From Aquamicrobium defluvii (lineage in GTDB: Bacteria > Pseudomonadota > Alphaproteobacteria > Rhizobiales > Rhizobiaceae): 64,000 bases of DNA. The stretch lies in contig NZ_SNZF01000003.1 of the NCBI RefSeq assembly GCF_004363725.1, positions 124,001 to 188,000 on the forward strand. The letters run 5' to 3'. The translations under genes and the position numbers were made by a program. Shown in pieces: positions 46,570 to 54,616 of this stretch; position 1 is the first letter of the stretch; each line of letters begins with the position of its first letter. The notes beneath the pieces are model-generated. The model ran no database searches. It saw only the letters and a list, made by a program, of their open reading frames with translations, and was not told the origin of the DNA.

Positions 46570-48174
46570 ATGTTTGAATCGCTGCAGGAACGCCTTGGCT
46601 CGATCCTGAACGGCCTTACCGGCCGCGGCGCGCTGTCGGAGGCCGACGTCTCGGCCGCGCTGCGCGAGGTTCGCCGCGCCCTGCTGGAAGCCGACGTCGC
46701 GCTCGATGTCGTGCGCTCCTTCACCGACAGGGTGCGCGAGCAGGCTGTCGGCGCTGCGGTTCTCAAGTCGATCAAGCCCGGCCAGATGGTGGTCAAGATC
46801 GTCCATGACGAACTGGTCGCCATGCTGGGCGAGGAGGGCGTGCCGATCGACCTCAACGCGCCCGCCCCGGTCGTCGTCATGATGGTCGGCCTACAGGGTT
46901 CGGGCAAAACCACCACCACCGCCAAGATCGCGCGCCGCCTGACCGAACGTCAGGGCAAGAAGGTGCTGATGGCCTCGCTGGACACGCGCCGGCCGGCCGC
47001 GCAGGAGCAGTTGCGCCAGCTTGGCGAGCAGACCAAGGTTGCCACGCTGCCGATCGTCGCCGGCCAGTCGCCTGTCGACATCGCCCGCCGCGCCGTGCAG
47101 GCGGCGAAGCTCGGCGGCCATGACGTCGTCATTCTCGACACCGCCGGCCGCACCCATATCGACGAACCGCTGATGGCCGAAATGGCCGAGATCAGGACGG
47201 CCTCGAACCCGCACGAAATCCTGCTCGTCGCCGATTCGCTGACCGGTCAGGACGCGGTCAACCTCGCCCGCAATTTCGACGAGCGCGTCGGCATCACCGG
47301 CCTCGTGCTGACCCGCATGGACGGCGACGGGCGCGGCGGCGCCGCCCTTTCCATGCGCGCCGTCACCGGCAAGCCGATCAAGCTGATCGGCACCGGCGAG
47401 AAGATGGATGCGCTGGAGGAGTTTTATCCCAAGCGCATCGCCGACCGCATTCTGGGCATGGGCGACATCGTTTCGCTCGTCGAGAAGGCAGCCGAAACCA
47501 TCGACGCGGAAAAGGCCGCGGCGATGGCGAAGAAGATGCAGTCGGGCAAGTTCGATCTGAACGACCTCGCCGACCAGCTTGGCCAGATGCAGAAGATGGG
47601 CGGCATGGGCGGCATCATGGGCATGATGCCCGGCATGGGCAAGATGAAGGACCAGATGGCCGCCGCCGGTCTCGACGACAAGATGTTCAGGCGCCAGCTC
47701 GCCATCATCTCCTCGATGACCAAGGCCGAACGCGCCAATCCCGACATCCTCAAGCACAGCCGCAAGAAGCGCATCGCCGCCGGCTCCGGCACGGATGCGG
47801 CGGAGATCAACAAGCTGCTCAAGATGCATCGCGGCATGGCCGACATGATGAAGGCCATGGGCGGCAAGGGCAAGGGCGGCGGCATGATGCGCGGCCTCAT
47901 GGGCGGCCTCGCCTCGAAGATGGGCATGGGCGGCCTTGGCGGCATGATGGGCGGCATGCCCGACCTGTCGAAGATGGACCCGAAGCAGATCGAGGCGCTG
48001 AAAAAGCAGGCGGAAGCCGCCGGTCTCGGCAAGGGACTGCCCGGTGGACTTCCGGGCGGCATGCCTGGTGGTCTGCCCGGCGGTCTGCCGGGTCTGGGCG
48101 GCGGTCTTCCCGGCCTGCCCGGCGGCATGAAGCTGCCCGGCCTCGGCGGCCTTCCCGGCAACAAGAAGAAGTGA
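46570..48174 (+). CDS. ffh: signal recognition particle protein Ffh
   Basis: A 534-residue SRP GTPase. The N domain is at residues 1-90, then G1 GLQGSGKTTTTAKIA, DTAGR and TRMDGDGRGG. The Met-rich M domain (about 325-440) binds 4.5S RNA and signal peptides. The C-terminus extends with a low-complexity tail of GLPGG/GMPGG repeats (about 489-531) ending GNKKK. The start at 46570 fits the family. aroQ and rpsP follow on the same strand, the usual order. No SRP RNA gene was recognised here. Confidence 0.97.
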   Translation: MFESLQERLGSILNGLTGRGALSEADVSAALREVRRALLEADVALDVVRSFTDRVREQAVGAAVLKSIKPGQMVVKIVHDELVAMLGEEGVPIDLNAPAPVVVMMVGLQGSGKTTTTAKIARRLTERQGKKVLMASLDTRRPAAQEQLRQLGEQTKVATLPIVAGQSPVDIARRAVQAAKLGGHDVVILDTAGRTHIDEPLMAEMAEIRTASNPHEILLVADSLTGQDAVNLARNFDERVGITGLVLTRMDGDGRGGAALSMRAVTGKPIKLIGTGEKMDALEEFYPKRIADRILGMGDIVSLVEKAAETIDAEKAAAMAKKMQSGKFDLNDLADQLGQMQKMGGMGGIMGMMPGMGKMKDQMAAAGLDDKMFRRQLAIISSMTKAERANPDILKHSRKKRIAAGSGTDAAEINKLLKMHRGMADMMKAMGGKGKGGGMMRGLMGGLASKMGMGGLGGMMGGMPDLSKMDPKQIEALKKQAEAAGLGKGLPGGLPGGMPGGLPGGLPGLGGGLPGLPGGMKLPGLGGLPGNKKK

Positions 48175-48181
48175 GGGAACG

Positions 48182-48508
48182 ATGAGCGAAGACAGGAACC
48201 TCGACGAGGCGAAGCGCCTGCTCGCAGGCTACCGCTCCTCGATCGACAACATCGACGCTGCCCTCATCCACATGCTGGCCGAGCGCTTTCGCTGCACCAA
48301 GGCGGTGGGCGTGCTCAAGGCCACCTATGGCCTGCCGCCTGCCGACCCGGCGCGCGAGGCCCAGCAGATCGAGCGCCTGCGGCGGCTGGCCGACGACGCC
48401 CATCTCGACCCCGACTTCGCGGAGAAGTTCCTAAACTTCGTCATCCGCGAGGTCATCCGCCACCATGAGCATATCGCTGCCAATGGCGGCGCCTCCCAAC
48501 CCGGCTGA
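48182..48508 (+). CDS. aroQ: chorismate mutase, AroQ class
   Basis: A 108-residue all-helical chorismate mutase domain: [50 protein letters not shown] is characteristic of the stand-alone AroQ enzyme, with conserved Arg and Glu residues for substrate binding. It converts chorismate to prephenate, the substrate of the tyrC product elsewhere in this window. Seven bases after ffh. Confidence 0.92.
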   Translation: MSEDRNLDEAKRLLAGYRSSIDNIDAALIHMLAERFRCTKAVGVLKATYGLPPADPAREAQQIERLRRLADDAHLDPDFAEKFLNFVIREVIRHHEHIAANGGASQPG

Positions 48509-48561
48509 ACCCAGGCCGGACCGAACACAGACCGAGACATCAGAGCTTTAGGAGAAAGAAA

Positions 48562-48951
48562 ATGGCACTGAAGATCAGACTGGCCCGCGCGGGCTCCAAG
48601 AAGCGTCCCTACTACCACATCGTGATCGCCGACGTGCGCAGCCCGCGCGACGGCCGCTTCATCGAAATCGTGGGTGCATGGAACCCGATGCTGCCGAAGG
48701 ACGGCGACCGCGTGAAGGTCGACGCCGACCGCGTCAAGCACTGGCTGGACCACGGCGCCCTGCCGACCGACCGCGTCGCCCGCTTCCTCGACCAGAGCGG
48801 TATCGCCAAGCGCGAAGCCCGCAGCAACCCCACCAAGGGCCTGCCGGGCAAGAAAGCCCAGGAACGCGAGGCTCTTCTCAAGAAGGCTCAGGAACAGGCT
48901 GCCGCCGCGCTTGCCGCCGCTGCCGCCCCGGCCGAAGCCGGCGCAGAGTAA
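48562..48951 (+). CDS. rpsP: 30S ribosomal protein S16 (bS16)
   Basis: A 129-residue S16 ([24 protein letters not shown]) with an Ala/Lys-rich extended C-terminus from about residue 90. AGGAGA precedes the ATG. It is the last gene of ffh-aroQ-rpsP and is followed at once by a terminator; rimM, trmD and rplS, which usually come next, are absent at this site. Confidence 0.97.
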   Translation: MALKIRLARAGSKKRPYYHIVIADVRSPRDGRFIEIVGAWNPMLPKDGDRVKVDADRVKHWLDHGALPTDRVARFLDQSGIAKREARSNPTKGLPGKKAQEREALLKKAQEQAAAALAAAAAPAEAGAE

Positions 48952-48970
48952 GCCAGGACTTACATTCAGG

Positions 48971-49005
48971 AAAGGCCGCCCCGGGCAGACCGGCGCGGCC
49001 TTTTT
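48971..49005 (+). terminator. rho-independent terminator after rpsP
   Basis: AAAGGCCGC (48971-48979) pairs with GCGGCC (48995-49000) and the following T-run to 49005. Placed 20 bases after the rpsP stop and just before the convergent lipoprotein gene. Confidence 0.88.
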
Positions 49006-49020
49006 ATGCTGCCGGAGGGA

Positions 49021-49371
49021 TCAGTAGCCGTCCCTGTAACGGCGGTCGCCGTAGCGGCTGTGGCTGTAACGGTCGTCATAGCGATTGCCGTAGTAGCGAT
49101 CGTCGTAGCCGCGCGGGCATTGCGCGGTATAGACGCGGCCATATCGGTCGCGATAGCGGCAGCGGTTCGGCTCGTTGGCGGAACCGATCAGCGCGCCCGC
49201 CACGGCTCCAACGGCGCCGCCGACAAGCGCACCCTCGGCACGGTTTCCGGGCGAAGCGACGGCGGTACCGATGGCCGCACCGCTCAGACCGCCTATGGTC
49301 GCACCCTGTTCGGTCTGCGAGCATGCGGCAAGCGGCACGAGCAGACCCATCACCACGATCAATTTCTTCAT
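49021..49371 (-). CDS. glycine-zipper outer-membrane lipoprotein
   Basis: A 116-residue lipoprotein: signal peptide MKKLIVVMGLLVPLAAC with lipobox at Cys17. A glycine-zipper stretch follows (GATIGGLSGAAIG..EGALVGGAVGAVAGALIGS), and then a Tyr/Arg/Asp-rich tail (about 70-116) with repeated YRDRYG/DDRY units. Similar SlyB/YmgG-like proteins are envelope stress-linked. The start at 49371 is fixed by the lipobox spacing, and a longer frame upstream is not coding. Confidence 0.85.
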   Translation of the reverse strand: MKKLIVVMGLLVPLAACSQTEQGATIGGLSGAAIGTAVASPGNRAEGALVGGAVGAVAGALIGSANEPNRCRYRDRYGRVYTAQCPRGYDDRYYGNRYDDRYSHSRYGDRRYRDGY

Positions 49372-49520
49372 TGTCTCAACCTCTCGCGGACAGTTTCTGT
49401 CCCTCACCACCCCGATAACGTGCGGAAACGGGATTCGATCCGGGGCCGCGCAAATCAGTGGCAGCCGGCGGATGAATGGCGGCTGAACGCGATTCCGGCA
49501 TCCGAAACCCCATGCGAAGG

Positions 49521-49549
49521 TTGACAGGAGCAAGCCTCGTCGTTTATGA
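49521..49549 (+). promoter_or_regulatory. sigma-70-type promoter of rpmJ
   Basis: TTGACA (49521-49526), 17 bases, TTATGA (49544-49549). Transcription would start near 49556. The 5' untranslated region then contains two 11-base copies of GGCGCGCTTTT (49565-49575 and 49577-49587). Confidence 0.7.
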
Positions 49550-49626
49550 GCCTGTCACAACTTCGGCGCGCTTTTGGGCGCGCTTTTCAGTTACGCCCGC
49601 AAAGGGCCAAATTGACGGGCAATACC

Positions 49627-49752
49627 ATGAAGATCAAAAATTCGCTCAAGGCGCTGAAGGCACGTCACCGCGACAACCGCCTGGTTCGCCGCAAGGGCCG
49701 CATCTACATCATCAACAAGACCGACCCGCGCTACAAGGCCCGTCAGGGCTGA
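49627..49752 (+). CDS. rpmJ: 50S ribosomal protein L36 (bL36), zinc-free type
   Basis: A 41-residue protein, [41 protein letters not shown] in character (YkgO-like). It has no Cys/His zinc ligands, in contrast to the 37-38 residue zinc form. It assembles into the large subunit. Single-gene unit with its own promoter 80-100 bases upstream; the open frame extends upstream but the family start is 49627. Confidence 0.95.
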   Translation: MKIKNSLKALKARHRDNRLVRRKGRIYIINKTDPRYKARQG

Positions 49753-49861
49753 GCCACAGCTTCGCCGGGGCTGCAAGCCTTTCAGGGTGCCGCCGCTCCG
49801 CTTATACGGCTCACGCGAAATTCAGTTTGACGAAGCGCATGACGGGGTTAGATTCCCTTTC

Positions 49862-50473
49862 ATGCGCTTTGTCGTTCTCATCGCCGCGACACTCCTGTCG
49901 CTGGACGCCGCGGCCCTTGCCGCTGCGGCAAGCGAGCCTGCCCGCCACAGCGATCCTGCGGAGAACACGCTCGAAAGGCCCGCCGAAAGCCGCGCGCAGA
50001 AGATCGACCGGCTGTTCGCGGAGCTGAAACGCGAAGGCAATGCCAAAGCCGCCGAGCGCATAGCGCGCCGAATCCAGCAGGAATGGTCCCAATCGGGCAG
50101 CGCCTCGGTGGACCTCATGATGCAATGGGCGCAGAAGGCGGCGGCAGCCCGCAAGTATGACGTGGCGCTCGACTTCCTCGATCAGGTGGTGACCTTGCAG
50201 CCGGATTTCGCCGAGGGCTGGAACCGGCGCGCCACCATCCACTACACGATGAAGAACTACGCCAAGTCGATGGCCGACATCGACCGCACGCTGAAGCTGG
50301 AGCCGCGCCACTATGGGGCGATTTCCGGCTTGGCCCGCATCATGTCCGACACCGACCGCAAGGAGCCCGCCATCGCTGCCTGGCAGCGCGTGCTCGACGT
50401 CTATCCGGCCCTGCGCGCTGCACAGGACCAGCTGGCGAGGCTGTCCGAGGAAATTGCCGGCCAGAGCATCTGA
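49862..50473 (+). CDS. exported TPR protein
   Basis: A 203-residue protein with a signal peptide ([23 protein letters not shown]) and two to three tetratricopeptide repeats (about 85-190, e.g. ALDFLDQVVTLQPDFAEGWNRRATIHYTMKNYAKSMADIDRTLKLEP). It is likely periplasmic and a protein-interaction module. Convergent with pyk, 25 bases between the stops. Related genomes also keep a TPR gene beside pyk. Function unknown. Confidence 0.82.
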   Translation: MRFVVLIAATLLSLDAAALAAAASEPARHSDPAENTLERPAESRAQKIDRLFAELKREGNAKAAERIARRIQQEWSQSGSASVDLMMQWAQKAAAARKYDVALDFLDQVVTLQPDFAEGWNRRATIHYTMKNYAKSMADIDRTLKLEPRHYGAISGLARIMSDTDRKEPAIAAWQRVLDVYPALRAAQDQLARLSEEIAGQSI

Positions 50474-50498
50474 GCGACCCCGGCCAGCCCCCGCGGCG

Positions 50499-51935
50499 CT
50501 ATTTGCGGGGCGATCCCTCTGCCCCGATGTCGGCGATGCGCAGCATGTTGGTCGCGCCCGATGTTCCCAACGGCACACCGGCGGTGATGATGATGCGCCC
50601 GCCCGCTGCGGCAAAGCTTTCCTGCACCGCAATGCGGCAGGCGCGGTCCACCATGTCGTCCAGATCCGTGGCATCCTCGGTCACCACGCAATGGGTGCCC
50701 CAGGCAAGCGACAGACGGCGTGCCGTCTCGAGGATCGGCGAAAGGGTGATGATCGGCACCTTCGGACGCTCGCGCGCGGCGCGCAGGCCGGTTGCACCGG
50801 AAGCCGTGTAGGTAACGATGGCCGACAGTTCGAGCGTTTCGGCGATTTCGCGCGCGGCGTAGGAGATGGCGTCCGGGCCGGTCGGCTCCGGCGTCGAACG
50901 CTGGGCGTTGATGATAGCCGGATAGGTGGGGTCCTTCTCGACGCGCTCGGCGATACGGTTCATGGTGGCGACCGCCTCGACCGGATAGGCCCCGGCGGCG
51001 GATTCGGCCGACAGCATGATGGCGTCGGCCCCTTCGAACACGGCGGTCGCCACGTCCGACACCTCGGCGCGGGTCGGCACGGGTGCCGAGATCATCGATT
51101 CCAGCATCTGGGTTGCAACGACCACCGGCTTGCCGGCCTTGCGGGCAGCTCGCGTGATCTGCTTCTGGATGCCGGGCACCGCCTCGGGCGGCATTTCCAC
51201 GCCGAGATCGCCACGCGCCACCATCAGCGCGTCGGTCAGTTCCATGATCTCGGAAAGCCGGGCCACCGCCTGCGGCTTCTCGATCTTGGACAGGAGCAGC
51301 GCCCGGCCATTGGCGATCCGGCGGGCTTCGATCAGGTCTTCGGGGCGCTGGATGAAGGAGAGCGCGATCCAGTCGACGCCTGCCTCCAGCGCGGCATCGA
51401 GGTCGGCACGGTCCTTCTCGGTCAGCGCGCCGACGGGCAGGTCGGTATCGGGCAGCGATACGCCCTTGCGGTCGGAAATCGACGTGCCGGCCACGACCAC
51501 GCACTGGATTGAGCGGCCGTCGCATCTCACCGCCTTCAGCTCCAGCTTGCCATCGTCGATCAGCAGGCGGTGCCCCGGCTCCACCGACTTCAGGATTTCG
51601 GGATGGGGCAGGTGAACGCGCGTGGCATCGCCCGGCGCGGTGTCGTCGTCGAGGGTGAAGGTCTGGCCGACGGCAAGCGTTTCCTTGCCGTTGGCGAAGC
51701 GGCCAACGCGCAGCTTGGGACCCTGCAGGTCGGCGAGAATCCCGATCGGACGCCCGACCTCGGCCTCGACGGCCCGGATGCGGCCGATCAGCGTGCGCAT
51801 AAGCTCGTGATCGGCATGGCTCATATTGATGCGGAAGACATCCGCACCCGCTTCGAAAAGTTTCTTCAGCGTGGCCTGCTCGGAAGAAGCCGGACCGATT
51901 GTTGCGAGTATCTTGACCTTGCGGCTACGTCTCAT
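50499..51935 (-). CDS. pyk: pyruvate kinase
   Basis: A 478-residue glycolytic enzyme making pyruvate and ATP from phosphoenolpyruvate. Conserved: KILATIGPASS, FRINMSHA, LLLSKIEKPQAV (catalytic Lys), MVARGDLGVE (metal site), ATQMLESM and MLSAESA. The ATG at 51935 overlaps the DUF1036 stop by four bases (ATGA). The frame continues upstream through the DUF1036 gene but is not coding there. Confidence 0.97.
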   Translation of the reverse strand: MRRSRKVKILATIGPASSEQATLKKLFEAGADVFRINMSHADHELMRTLIGRIRAVEAEVGRPIGILADLQGPKLRVGRFANGKETLAVGQTFTLDDDTAPGDATRVHLPHPEILKSVEPGHRLLIDDGKLELKAVRCDGRSIQCVVVAGTSISDRKGVSLPDTDLPVGALTEKDRADLDAALEAGVDWIALSFIQRPEDLIEARRIANGRALLLSKIEKPQAVARLSEIMELTDALMVARGDLGVEMPPEAVPGIQKQITRAARKAGKPVVVATQMLESMISAPVPTRAEVSDVATAVFEGADAIMLSAESAAGAYPVEAVATMNRIAERVEKDPTYPAIINAQRSTPEPTGPDAISYAAREIAETLELSAIVTYTASGATGLRAARERPKVPIITLSPILETARRLSLAWGTHCVVTEDATDLDDMVDRACRIAVQESFAAAGGRIIITAGVPLGTSGATNMLRIADIGAEGSPRK

Positions 51936-52438
51936 TGACCGTTCGTTCCTGAGGCCGAAGCCCCGTCTGTTGCCGGTTGCTCGGTCAGCTGGACCATCCA
52001 GTTCGACTGCTCTCCGGTGTCGTATTCCTGGAAGCCGGCCCGCTGGAAGCCTCGTGCCACACAATCGGTGACGCCGGCGATCTTGAATTCCTTTTCCGCC
52101 ACGCACATGTTGATCGGCCCGTCCCAACGGCCGCCGCGTTCGGCATCTTCTGCATAGAGATAGTAAAACCGCGATGACAGCGGCCCCTCGATCAGCGTCT
52201 TGCAGCTCGACGCCTCGATGTGCCACCAGCCTTCGGTGATCCAGCCGGCCTTGGCCCTGTAGCCGATGCCGACGCCGACGAGGCTCTGCGTGGCATTGCA
52301 GACCCGGAAATCGGCATGGGCAGGCGTGGCCTGCGCCAGAACGGCGATGACAGCTGCGGCGAACGGCAGTACCGCCAGGAGCGCCCTGCCTGCGCCGGAA
52401 CGGACCCTGTTCATACCCCTCAGCATCGATCCCTTCAT
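51932..52438 (-). CDS. DUF1036 exported protein
   Basis: A 168-residue protein with an N-terminal signal or membrane segment (ALLAVLPFAAAVIAVLAQATPAHA) and the DUF1036 domain: DFRVCNATQSLVGVGIGYRAKAGWITEGWWHIEASSCKTL, Cys-rich, beta-sandwich-like. The start at 52438 follows AAGGGG at nine bases; nearer in-frame ATGs at 52426 and 52414 are possible. Translationally coupled to pyk, a linkage kept in Rhizobiales although the role is unknown. Confidence 0.85.
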   Translation of the reverse strand: MKGSMLRGMNRVRSGAGRALLAVLPFAAAVIAVLAQATPAHADFRVCNATQSLVGVGIGYRAKAGWITEGWWHIEASSCKTLIEGPLSSRFYYLYAEDAERGGRWDGPINMCVAEKEFKIAGVTDCVARGFQRAGFQEYDTGEQSNWMVQLTEQPATDGASASGTNGQ

Positions 52439-52500
52439 GTGCTTCAGCCCCTTTTCGGCAAACTGCGCACGCATGTCAACGCGAGGCAGCATATAAATCC

Positions 52501-52508
52501 AATCGATT
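52501..52508. promoter_or_regulatory. AATCGATT motif upstream of DUF1036-pyk
   Basis: Palindrome AATCGATT with flanks CC and TAAATC (TTTAAATCGATTGG read on the minus strand), 63 bases upstream of the DUF1036-pyk start. The same 8-mer with similar flanks occurs upstream of fba and gap. Confidence 0.55.
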
Positions 52509-52573
52509 TAAATCAGCAGAGCGCGGTGGTTTGTCGCCCGCAGCGGAATTCTGGAGAAAACCTTGTCCAAACC

Positions 52574-52597
52574 ACGGCCCAAGCAACGGCCCAAGCA
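52574..52597. repeat. 12-bp tandem repeat, two perfect copies
   Basis: ACGGCCCAAGCA at 52574-52585 and 52586-52597, followed by a partial third unit (ACGGCA). In non-coding DNA. Confidence 0.85.
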
Positions 52598-52634
52598 ACG
52601 GCATTGCACACATGCCCCCTTCGTGGGATGAGAC

Positions 52635-52741
52635 TAGAGCATTTCCGCCCCCTCCAGAATCACGGAAACGTTGCAAGGTGCTGTTTCTGCGCAATTCCGG
52701 ACGGAAAGCCGGTTCCCACTTCGACTTCTGAATCTGCTCTA
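52635..52741. repeat. RIME-like mosaic element, copy E (107 bp)
   Basis: Terminal inverted repeats TAGAGCA (52635-52641) and TGCTCTA (52735-52741). Inside are TTTCCG/CGGAAA arms in the left half and TTCCG/CGGAA plus CCGG arms in the right half. Length and the two-palindrome layout match the description of RIME1 (about 108 bp, two large palindromes) from rhizobia; sequence identity was not tested. Confidence 0.7.
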
Positions 52742-52782
52742 TCATCCAGCCCGGAACGAAAAACGGACCTTTCCCCGCAGCC

Positions 52783-53580
52783 ATGACCCGATCCACAGTT
52801 TTTGCTCCTTTCGATCTGGTCAAAGGCGATGCCAGCCGCGGCATCCTGCTTGTCTGCGATCACGCAAGGCGCGACCTGCCGCAGGACTACGGTACGCTCG
52901 GCCTGCCGGAGGCGGAGTTCGAGCGCCACATCGCCTATGACATCGGTGCCGAGGCGGTGACGCGCGAGCTGGCCGCCCTGCTCGGCGCGCCGGCTGTGCT
53001 GGCAAACTTCTCGCGCCTGCTCATCGATCCAAACCGCGGCGAGGACGACCCGACCCTGATCCGCCAACTCTACGACGGCACCATCATCACCGGCAACTAT
53101 CCGCTTTCCGGAGCGGAACGGCAGCGCCGGCTCGACATGTTCTACAGGCCCTATCACGACGCCGTTTCGGCCGCGACGGCAGCGGTCGCCGCCCGTTCAG
53201 GCCGCGCGCCGTTCCTGTTATCCGTGCATTCCTTCACCCCGTCCATGCAGGGCATCGCCCGGCCATGGCATGTCGGCGTGCTGTGGGACCGCGACGACCG
53301 CGTGGCGAAACCATTGATCGAGGCGCTCGCAGCGGACGGCGCGCTCACGGTCGGCGACAACGAGCCTTATGACGGTGCGCTGCGCGGCGACACCATGTTC
53401 CGCCACGCCATCGTCAACGGCTATCCGCATGCGCTGATCGAGATCCGGCAGGACCTGATCGCCACGGCGCAGGCGGCCAGCCATTGGGCGCATCGCCTTG
53501 CCCCGATCGTTGACGCGATCAACCGGCGCCCCGATATACATGAGGTGCGCCGCTTCGGCTCGCGCACCGGCCCCCTGTGA
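52783..53580 (+). CDS. N-formylglutamate amidohydrolase-family protein
   Basis: A 265-residue protein of the FGase family: GILLVCDHARRDLP at the start, SRLLIDPNRGEDDPTLI, and LLSVHSFTP (metal-binding His). These proteins hydrolyse N-formylglutamate in histidine breakdown or related amides; without hut genes nearby the physiological substrate is unclear. The DUF1244 gene follows 14 bases downstream, a conserved rhizobial pairing. Confidence 0.88.
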   Translation: MTRSTVFAPFDLVKGDASRGILLVCDHARRDLPQDYGTLGLPEAEFERHIAYDIGAEAVTRELAALLGAPAVLANFSRLLIDPNRGEDDPTLIRQLYDGTIITGNYPLSGAERQRRLDMFYRPYHDAVSAATAAVAARSGRAPFLLSVHSFTPSMQGIARPWHVGVLWDRDDRVAKPLIEALAADGALTVGDNEPYDGALRGDTMFRHAIVNGYPHALIEIRQDLIATAQAASHWAHRLAPIVDAINRRPDIHEVRRFGSRTGPL

Positions 53581-53594
53581 ATGAGGAGAGCGCC

Positions 53595-53903
53595 ATGAGG
53601 CAGATCGACGAGGACAAGCAGCGCGACTTCGAGGCCGCCGCCTTCCGCCGCCTGCTCAGGCATCTGCGCGAGCGCACGGACGTGCAGAATATCGACCTGA
53701 TGAATCTCGCCGGCTTCTGCCGCAACTGCCTCGCCAACTGGTATCGCGAGGCCGCCGAAGCCGAAGGCACGGCTCTCTCGAAGGACGAGGCGCGCGAGAT
53801 CGTCTACGGCATGCCCTATGACGACTGGCGTGCACGTTACCAGCTTGAAGCTTCCGACGCGCAGAAAGCCGCCTTCGGCCAGAACCAGCCGAAGGATCAC
53901 TGA
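53595..53903 (+). CDS. DUF1244 protein
   Basis: A 102-residue helical protein. LRERTDVQNIDLMNLAGFCRNCLANWY and EAREIVYGMPYDDWRARYQ are the DUF1244 signatures, with a conserved FCRNC pair of cysteines. GAGGAG before the ATG at 53595 sets the start. Function unknown. In related genomes a DUF2312 gene often follows; here the next gene is on the other strand. Confidence 0.9.
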   Translation: MRQIDEDKQRDFEAAAFRRLLRHLRERTDVQNIDLMNLAGFCRNCLANWYREAAEAEGTALSKDEAREIVYGMPYDDWRARYQLEASDAQKAAFGQNQPKDH

Positions 53904-53906
53904 CCT

Positions 53907-54386
53907 TCAGCCGCGTCGGGCAGCCTCGATTGCCGCGACGTCGATCTTGCGCATCGTCATCATCGCCTCGAAGGCCCGCTTTGCTTCCGCACCGCCGGCG
54001 GCCATCGCCTCGGTCAGCACGCGCGGCGTGATCTGCCAGGAGATGCCCCATTTGTCCTTGCACCAGCCGCACTCGCTTTCCTGACCGCCATTGCCGACGA
54101 TGGCATTCCAGTAGCGGTCCGTCTCTTCCTGATCGTCGGTGGCGATCTGGAACGAGAAGGCTTCGTTGTGCCTGAAAACGGGCCCGCCATTGAGGCCCAG
54201 GCAGGGGATGCCGGCGACGATGAAGTCGACCGTCAGAACATCGCCGGCCTTGCCGGAAGGGTAGTCGCCCGGCGCGCGGTGGACAGCGCCGACGGAGCTC
54301 CCGGGGAAGACCCCGGCATAGAAGCGCGCCGCGGTTTCGGCATCCTTCTCGTACCACAGGCAGACCGTATTTTTGGGGATGACCAT
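53907..54386 (-). CDS. VOC-family protein (PhnB-like)
   Basis: A 159-residue vicinal-oxygen-chelate fold protein: VCLWYEKDAETAARFYAGVFPGSSV, PGLNGGP-like ligand segment (CLGLNGGPVFRHNEAFSFQI) and SECGWCKDKWGISWQITPRVL are typical of the PhnB/3-demethylubiquinone-methyltransferase-like group. AAAGGAAC precedes the ATG at 54386. Ends three bases from the DUF1244 stop on the opposite strand. Function unknown. Confidence 0.87.
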   Translation of the reverse strand: MVIPKNTVCLWYEKDAETAARFYAGVFPGSSVGAVHRAPGDYPSGKAGDVLTVDFIVAGIPCLGLNGGPVFRHNEAFSFQIATDDQEETDRYWNAIVGNGGQESECGWCKDKWGISWQITPRVLTEAMAAGGAEAKRAFEAMMTMRKIDVAAIEAARRG

Positions 54387-54616
54387 CGTCGTTCCTTTCG
54401 GCTTTACGGGAATGCCCCACGCCGCGGCTTGCAGGCAGCAACGCATTGGTCCCGGCCGTCGTTCCATTGCATGGCCGATCCGGGTCATTTTCCATTGAAA
54501 TGGCTCTGGTACCGATGCCGGCGGGAATTGGCACATGTCTTCGCTACGGGACGGTTGGACGCGACGCATAAAACGATTTAAAAGGCGGTCGTCTTCAGTT
54601 CTTCGGACTACCGATC

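Larger units (their letters stand above)
52439..52782. other. 344-base intergenic region with operator-like motif, tandem repeat and mosaic element
   Basis: Between divergent DUF1036-pyk and the N-formylglutamate amidohydrolase gene. From left: an A/T-rich site AATCGATT (52501-52508) inside GATTTAAATC-type symmetry, a 12-bp tandem repeat (52574-52597), and a 107-base TAGAGCA...TGCTCTA element (52635-52741). No coding frame with gene-like composition was seen. Confidence 0.6.
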
